From assembly GCF_034190915.1 (NCBI RefSeq), contig NW_026947506.1:12027501-12091500 (forward strand): a DNA stretch of 64,000 nt. The letters are read 5' to 3'. The stretch is from Cavia porcellus (taxonomy: Eukaryota > Chordata > Mammalia > Rodentia > Caviidae). The notes under the pieces are model-generated. The model did not search any database. It was given only the letters and a program-made list of their open reading frames with translations, and had not been told where the DNA came from. Position 1 is the first letter of the stretch, and every line of letters begins with the position of its first letter. Positions 56,769 to 64,000 of the stretch are shown here, piece by piece. A program made the position numbers and the translations under genes.

Positions 56769-58819
56769 AGATTCAGCAACAAGAAATAACATGTCAATAT
56801 ACTTGCAAATTATTAGTGAATATAAAATGACTGCATCTGTGAGTGCATCCTTTATTGGCAATTCAGGTACACAGAGGCCAGACAGCATAGGCTACAAAGG
56901 CTAGGTTCAGGTGACAAGAAGCACCATGCAGGTTCCTAACCCATGTGCTTCTTGATCATGCAACACGGAATGTAATGGCTTAATATCCGTAGAGAATCTA
57001 TTAACAGTCTTCAAAACCAAGCTATTAATAGAGCTGGGCTTCTCCACACAAGAAAAGTGGCATGGAACATTAGCTAACTAAAGAACTTTGTCATGTCTGA
57101 AAAATATCACCTCTTACTCTTTCCTATCTGTTGTAGTCAGGGTTTCAAGGAAAGAAATTTAATATGGAACTTATAATTGATAAGCTTATTTCAAAATATT
57201 CACTCCCAAAAAGTCAGATTTAGAGAGGTGTAGATCTGTCCACATACTAGATACCTAAAGAATCCAGCAGATAATCTGAATCCTATGACAATATACTTCT
57301 CAAGTTCTGTGGAAAACCTAGAGCCCATGTCAAGGACCACCACAAGTTTACCTGGAGACCTAGAGGCACTGCCAATGTCTCATGCAAGTCTCTATCAGTG
57401 TTGTGTACTAGAAAGAGTCAAAGTTCAGTGTTGGAAGCTACAAAGTCTGTGCACTTGGGCACAGCATGTGTGCCATCAGGCTGAGTGATCAGTACTGGAG
57501 CCAAGACATAAAGCTCAAAATAAGGGCCAGAGATCTGCAAAAGAAAACAGTAGTCATGCACAGTAATAATCAGGTCCTGAGCTCCTCCTCCTCTGACAAT
57601 GATGATGTGTCGGTGTTCATATTTGGAAAACTTTGATACAAGCGTCTCCATTAGAATCAACAGCCCAGCACTTTCCCCTCCATTTCTCCTTTGATGATGT
57701 TTGCAACAATCCTTCAGGCTCTATCCCCAAAACCATGGTGCCTCAGTTCACTGGGTGATCCAAGTTGACATTAATAAGTGGGCCACACCACCAAAGCAGT
57801 TCTTTAGATACTTAAGATCCAAAAAAAAGTCTTTATGGGTGCTGAGGATTGATCTCAGTGGCATAAGCATCTGGTTAGCAAGCTCAAGGTCATGAGTTTG
57901 ATCCTCTCTACACAAAAAAAGGACTTTATATAACTCCATATCTTAACGTAGTCATCTGGTTTACCTCACATAAACAACAGTGATTAAACCTGAGGCTCAT
58001 TCAAATGTTATAATCAGCAACACATGCCTCCACAAAACTGTCTTCACATGTGCCTTGACAAAACTCTCATGGGAATTTTGTGGTCTCTTTCCTGTGTGTG
58101 TGTGCTATATTCTACTTAACTGTGGGCATTTGCATCAAACTGTAGACAAGGCTATTGATCCTCTGATTATATAAGGAAATTTTAAAATCTTTTGAAGGAA
58201 AGTAGAAAAACAAACAGTTATATACATTTGTACACATAAGTCTCACTGCAGTACACTGACAGCACTGAACCCATGAGAGAATGTCATGAGGCTGGTGGTA
58301 GGCACATTACCACCTCAATAAGGTGGCAGTGGTTATAGATGCTGGAGGTAAAAAGTGGAAATATTTTAACAACCAAAATGGTTGAAATAAAAATAGTTAA
58401 TATGCATTTAATACACCAAATCTAAACTGGGCCTGATGGCATGTGTATGTAAGCCCAGTACTTGAGAGGCTGAGGCAGGAGAACTGTTTGACTCCACTCT
58501 GGGTTATAAAGTGATCTCAAAGCCAACCTGAACTTCATAGCAAGATGTTGCCTCCAAAAGAAAAACAGTTCAAATCTAATGAACACAATAGTGTAATAGT
58601 GATGGCCTTTTTATATTAGCATGACTATTATGCTTTTATCATGCTTATCACACTATGAAAACCTAACTTAGAGCCCATTTCATAATAAAATATCATATCA
58701 TTTACTAAATGGAGTAACTGATGAGTATTTGTTGTTCATCATTGGCATTTGGTGGTGATGGAGCAGTGCTTGCTGCTGCTCTCCCCAAAAAAGTGACTAT
58801 TGCTGCAGTACATAGGAAT
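56769..58819. other. Unassigned sequence with two SINEs
   Basis: An ID-like SINE at about 57838-57918 ('gggtgctgaggattgatctc', then 'gagtttgatcctctc') and a B1-like SINE at about 58432-58566. A short T/G run is near 58093. No gene recognised in the rest. Confidence 0.5.
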
Positions 58820-59350
58820 ATGCATGAATCACCGCAATGACTCCTTAGATCTTTGAGTATGAGACCCACTAAAGGAAGCACTGCACTTAGTGGACTTGCT
58901 ATGTTTAATCTTTTGAATATTTTGAACACTTACTTCAGTAGTGGTTGAAGTACTAGCTAACACTCCCACCAACAAAGTTAAATAGTTCCTTTTCTCCTGC
59001 CATCTCATGCATGATCTTTTGATCTTGTGGTGATTTATCTCTGCAATGAGATGGTGTACTGATTTCCATTTCTCTATTGTGCATAAATGCTCAATAGCTC
59101 TTCAGGTATTTCTTGACAATTTGTACCTGTTCTGAGAAGTGTGTACTCATTTCATATTACTATTGGATTTACATGTTAGCTGTCAGGAAGTAACATGGAA
59201 TCTTCTTGTATCCTGTAGATTATTTCTTCATCCTTTTTTATTTGACTTGTTTTTTGGCTTCTTCTGTGCACAAGTATTAAATCCTTATATAATCCTTTTT
59301 TTCTTGTTTTGTTACCCTGTCTTATTTTCTATAAAAAGCACCAGCAGTAG
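58820..59350 (-). pseudogene. Ancient LINE-1 3'-end fragment (minus)
   Basis: 'actcccaccaacaaagtt' and 'gcaatgagatggtgtactg' are the reverse of well-known LINE-1 ORF2 C-terminal sequences. It is much more diverged than the other LINE-1s here. Confidence 0.5.
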
Positions 59351-60057
59351 CATTGAGTAAATAAGTTTTGTTAATGCCTCTAAATTCAGAACCTAGAATG
59401 CCTGGCTCATTCATGTTTCAATATGTTTTACTCTAATACAGGCATATTTAAGATTGCTGCACAAATTACCATGAAAAACACATTTCCTGAGCCAAAAAAT
59501 CATGATTTGCAGTTAGATTCAGCTATCCTATCCTACATTTATATTCTTGACCTAAACTTACCTGTTTTCTTAAACTTCAACTATAGATATAAAAACAACT
59601 GCCACACATTATGCTAAATCATCTAGCAAAATTGCCTCCCAAAGTCAGCTTCAAAGCCATGATCATCTGATCTCATCCACTACTGATGCTGGGACTAAAG
59701 GAATCACACTTAGCTTAGGGCTTTTAGGTAAGTCCTTACCAGTGCAATTATTTAAAAAAAAAAGACAATCAAAAATTGCATACTTGTTAGTTTTATAAAA
59801 TAACAAGAAATATAAAAATGACTATTGTAATGTATTCAATACAAGAATCAACTGGTTAAAATGACAACTGGCACAACGATGCTCAGCATAGTCAGTGCAT
59901 AAACAAATGGGCTTTCCAAGTGATGCTAGGGGATAACTGCTCAGTGGCCAAGTGACAAAAATATAATCCTCAAGATTCATACATATATTTCTCAAAGGAA
60001 TGTTGAGACTCATGGCCTGGGATATCTTAAATTCTCTCATAAAAATCTGAATCAAAA
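59351..60057. other. Unassigned sequence
   Basis: AT-rich, no gene or repeat recognised before the B1 that starts unit copy 3. Confidence 0.4.
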
Positions 60058-62708
60058 GCAGAGTTGGTGCATATCTATAATCCCAGCACTCAAGAGGCTG
60101 AGACAGGAGGGCTGATGTGAAGTCAAAGAAACTGAAGGCAGAATAGGGGGTTCAAATCCAGCTGATATACACAGAGAAAGCCTGTCTCAATAAAACAAAA
60201 CTAAACTAAACAAAGTAAAACCAAACATCACAGGTGAATGGAGACTGAATTCTTCAATGCTTAATTCCATGTCTTCATGATTAATTTTATGTATACACAC
60301 ATTTTTTGAAAAATCAATTTGGATGCTAGATTGAAACTCACTGCTAATGTAACAGCCAAATAGGAGCACTGATTTTTGTGCTTAGTCACTGCAAGAGTCC
60401 CTGTGCACAATGTCTAAAGTAGAGCTCACAGTGGGAGCCTGCAGGACCAGCATCCACCCAGCAAAGGGGCAGACAAATATCTCATGAATCACTTTGAGAG
60501 ACTACAGATGATATCTATTCAAATATCATTTAGGCCACTGAGTCCTTCATTCTTAATATACATAAGCAGCATTTTGAAATTTGAATTTAGTTTCATACAA
60601 CAAAACTTAAATAACATCAAATATGGTACATAAATAATAATTCAAATGATAATGGAAAACAGTTTACACAATGTATAAACTATGAAACAAGGCACAAGTT
60701 GAAAATTATAGCTCAATGTCACAAAGTGATCACCTTTCACTCAGAAATAAGAAATATATCTTGGGAGGCGGATGCAAGAGAACTGCCTTGAGTTTGAGGC
60801 CAACCTCAGTTCCAGAGCTGTCTGAAATAGAAAGACACTGACTGAAAAACCCCACAAAAAATGAAACTTGAAAATTGACTGCATAAAACACCATTTGTTT
60901 GTTTCAAAAATTATATCCAAACAATATAGTAACATTCCAAAAACATTCAACACTTTCTGAGGATGTTGATACCTTCCATAATATAGAAAATACATTCATG
61001 TTTGGGTATTTATCTCAGTGGCATAAACACCTGCCTGGCAAGCATGAGCTAATGAGTTTAGTCCCTGGCACAAAAAACAAAAGTTTCAAATTCCTACTTC
61101 ATGACACTGGCACATAATTAGACAAAATCAAAATTCGATCTCAAGTATGGAACCCAGAATTCATGGGTTAGCAGGTATGTGGAATACTGATTGTTTACAG
61201 AGTTGGTGTTATTCATCGCAAGTAAGAAATCAGAAGCCAACTTTAACTTCATGTTTACTCTAAGAACTTCCCAACTTTCAGTGAAGATCCTCTCAGTTGT
61301 AAATCCTGCTGTTGGCACCATGGATCATGCCAATCACTTGCACACCCTTTCCATGCTCCTCTGATCCACCCTACACAAAAAACCCTTCATGCCTAACTAT
61401 GAATATGCCTGCAGCATAACTTCTATTTAGGGTTTCTATTTTACAACACTCAGTAAAGTCCATTGCAGAGAATTTCTATATATAAACAAGGTGTATTATC
61501 ATCCAAGCTATTAAATCAGCTGTTAATTCAAAGATGACAGCCCTATTCCTTTCCATTCAGAAGGATATCATGTGTATGTGTCCCTGCAAATGCATACATT
61601 TTGGCATTTTTCTATGAGGGTTTAACAGACAAGTGATTCTGGAATTTGTCTTAGCAAGCACACTTTACCCTGCCCTTGATAAAGCTTTCATATCTGCTTC
61701 ATTTTTCTTAGAATTCAAAAATCCATGGCTGTTCTCATAAACAGTCTGTGAGCTGAGGAGTCCCCTAAATAATTATATTCAAAATTCTTTTGCATTGTTC
61801 TGTATGATACACAGGAGTTCACCAGGTGTTTTGGAAGCCTTCCTCCACTGAGCACATCACTACACATCTTTGAATACTCAGTGCCTTTGCCAACACCTAT
61901 CATGAGCATGCAAATACAAGAACATACTATAATTTTAGGAGATCACTCTAAATACAACAAAGCACAAGTTTAAGGAGAGTAGTTGTGGCTATGAAGCCCT
62001 GTATCACAGACATTTATAAACATCACAGCAATGAGTGCAGAGACCTTCTTCAATACTTTTGTAGCAGCTACAAAATGCAAGAGTCAGGGTCTATCTAAGC
62101 TGCCTTGCTGAGCTTGTGGAGGTGCCAGGGCAGCAGAGAATGTCAAAGATGATACTGCAGTCTGCTGCTGTCAAAGTGAAGATAGTCACTCTTGCCACCA
62201 GAAAGAGTCAAACTGCACAATGGATGACCCACAGCCAATCCTGGAGGACCTCAGGAGTTGAAGCTAACTAAATACCTGAGGATCGAGACACTGGAACTGC
62301 TTCTAACCATTTGTAACTGGTTTAGCCCATTTGCACCCTATTTCTGGGCTCCCATCCACAACCTCACCATTCCATGGCTCGAAGATATCCCAGGTTCTTT
62401 CCTAATTAGGCCACAGGACATTGAAACCACTAAATGAGATCTAGAAAGCATTCTGCTCCAGTAATGTGCTCAAAACAGGTTAAAAATGCCCAGATACAGG
62501 AAGAGACCTAAGAGACCACCAGCCACGACCCAGCCTGCCTCTTTATCAGTGACTGAGACTTGCTCTACTGCCCTCCTTCTGAGTCAAGAATAAACAGAGG
62601 AAGAACCTTCCCTGCAAGAGAGGATCCCAAATGATTGACTGTAGTGCAGAATTCTGGAGCTGGCTGTCTTCTTCAGTTCTTCTGATATCCACAGAGGAGT
62701 GCTTGTAC

Positions 62709-62870
62709 TGTGATAGCTCAGACCCCAGAATAAAATCCAAGGAAACAAGAAATTAAAATTTAGTGAGCAAAGGCTTTATTTTAGGCCAGACCTGGTGCCG
62801 CAGCCTCTGGGAGCCAATATGGAAGACTGTGCACCTCACAGCCAACGGGTTATTTGGTAATTTGGAAAGT
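62709..62870 (-). repeat. Partial solo LTR of the old ERV family (minus)
   Basis: The reverse complement matches the 3' part of the 16152-16749 LTR, including 'ccatattggctcccagag', 'aaaataaagcctttgctc' and the 'gctatcaca' end. It marks a breakpoint of unit copy 3. Confidence 0.8.
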
Positions 62871-62988
62871 TCTGCAGGATACATCAATCTGGATTGGATG
62901 TTCTTTCCTTTCAGGACTTGTACTTCTGTCCAACTTTCAGGACTTGTTCTTCTGTTTCAACTACAGCTTATCTTCTTTATTTGGATAT

Positions 62989-63335
62989 TGTAGGGAGCGG
63001 CTTTGAATAGCTGCTGCTGCCCTGCCCCTCCTGCCTGAGGGCATTTTGTGTGTCAGCCTACATTTCCCATGATCCTCAGGTCCACCTACATTACCCATAA
63101 TCCTCTCCTGCTTACATCATATATCCGGATGTGATGGTGACCTATCAGATAACACTCTGTGCCCTCTTCCTGCCTATGGCCCGCCCCCACCCTATGTAAG
63201 TTGTAGCCATTTTGAAAATAAACGAGACTCGATTGGAACCTCATCCTGTCTCCATCTCTCTTTTCTCTTGTCCTGCCCCCATCCCCGATCCCCTCTCCAG
63301 GTTGAGACCCATAGATTGGTCCGCAGGCCGGATCA
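62989..63335 (+). repeat. Solo LTR of a class II ERV with perfect duplication
   Basis: 347 bp, 'tgtagggagcgg' to 'ggccggatca', with 'aataaacgagactcgat' and a C/T-rich stretch. The 3' part ('gagaccc.tagattggtccgc') resembles rodent IAP/ETn-type class II LTRs. A perfect 6-bp GGATAT flanks it (62983-62988, 63336-63341), the class II duplication size. It arose by LTR-LTR recombination. Confidence 0.85.
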
Positions 63336-63756
63336 GGATATTTTTATTGAGAAGACTGAGGTAGGTTCATGAACAAAAGTAAAGGAATCAAAACATACAA
63401 ATTGATAAATTTGGAATTTGATTAATAGAGCTCAGGATCACTCATATACAGTCCTGCCCATTTCAGAGTCCAAACAATGGTCCCTGTACTGGAGCCTTAC
63501 AAACTTCTAAAAAGAGAAACACAAAATGACATCCTTGTGGAAACAATTGAGCTAGAATCTTACATTAATTTTTAGTTGACACCTGTATCATGCTTCTTTT
63601 ATTGAGCAGGGTAATTTTTGTCCAGTAGGTGCAGCTCCTTCTGCTTTTTTTCACAGGACTTGTACTCTGGTAATTTTCCATTCTCCTGGGTCAAATATAG
63701 GGCACCGTTAAAAGCAGGGCTCAAGATGGTGTCAATTACGCTTAAATACAACAAGG

Positions 63757-64000
63757 ACTGCTAAGATTCTGATGCGCTTTCAATTATAAGTGATCTGTGA
63801 CTTTTCTCTAACAGCATTTAATACTGTGTTCTTGTGCTGTATTTCTGGAATCTGGAATATTATATATCTTGGTGTAGTTTTATTTTGGTTTGTCTGTTTG
63901 GAGTTGTATATATGCTTCACTTATCTGTATGGCAAATTCTTTATCCATGCTTGGGAAGTCTTCTGCTTTTATTTGTGTGAAGTTTTTTATGGTATTGGTG
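63757..64000 (-). pseudogene. LINE-1 ORF1 fragment (minus), runs off the window
   Basis: The reverse complement follows the ORF1 coding sequence equivalent to 39880-40120, e.g. 'aataaaactacacc' and 'aaaagtcacagatcacttat', with small indels. It begins exactly where unit copy 3 ends. Confidence 0.75.

Larger units (their letters stand above)
60058..63756. repeat. Duplicated ~9-kb unit, copy 3 (partial, rearranged)
   Basis: 60058-62708 follows 20353-22980 closely, with the same B1 (60058-60195), B1 fragment (60758-60850) and ID-like SINE (61008-61082). It then jumps, through two LTRs, to 63360-63756, equivalent to 28945-29340. About 5.5 kb of the unit is missing. No gene conserved. Confidence 0.7.

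Noticed and set aside
1..64000. Cellular protein-coding genes, tRNA or rRNA genes
   Set aside because: tRNA-like matches all resolve to ID-type SINEs with A-rich tails, and no exon series or known cellular protein was recognised on either strand.

Overview
The window is mammalian, most likely rodent, genomic DNA made almost entirely of transposable elements; no cellular gene was found. The evidence is tRNA-derived ID-like SINEs (several ending in 'gataaaaa', then A/G-rich), B1/7SL-like SINEs, LINE-1 elements, LTR retroelements with AATAAA signals, and no prokaryote-like gene packing. The ID consensus would suit a castorimorph (kangaroo rat or beaver lineage), but that is a weak inference.

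The outstanding object is a young, structurally complete gammaretrovirus-type endogenous provirus on the + strand (6269-15005) with a perfect 4-bp target duplication (GTGC). Its LTRs differ by one visible substitution and one 36-bp indel. It has a tRNA-Thr-type primer site, a splice donor, a leader with a 70-bp duplication, open gag, pro-pol and env frames, and a gag UAG followed by an 8-nt spacer and a stem-loop (readthrough layout). A separate leader reading frame with a hydrophobic segment overlaps the gag start out of frame. The provirus sits inside the integrase C-terminus of an older, decayed, internally deleted gammaretrovirus-like provirus (1809-16749), whose 3' LTR also took an ID SINE with a 14-bp target duplication.

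The older provirus in turn lies in copy 1 of a duplicated unit of about 9 kb. Copy 2 is about 20353-29393 and a partial, rearranged copy 3 is about 60058-63756. The junction of copies 1 and 2 coincides with a B1-like SINE. The unit holds LTRs, SINEs and unclassified sequence.

From 33401 to 51542 lies a minus-strand, tRNA-Lys-primed class II (betaretrovirus-like) ERV with most of gag and RT deleted. Its env region is split by an MaLR-like LTR element (35307-47061, perfect ACTGC target duplication). Inside that element are an ORF1-only LINE-1 derivative (HAL1-like, about 35534-38493) and a nearly complete LINE-1 (about 38622-45408) with an open ORF1 and an ORF2 broken by only two in-frame stops.

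The remainder is older LINE-1 fragments (30090-32800, 52800-56768, 58820-59350, 63757-64000, 24163-24480), solo LTRs (including a class II solo LTR at 62989-63335 with a perfect GGATAT duplication), SINEs and unassigned sequence. The region is a deeply layered nest of retroelements, and only the 6.3-15.0 kb provirus retains a full set of open genes.
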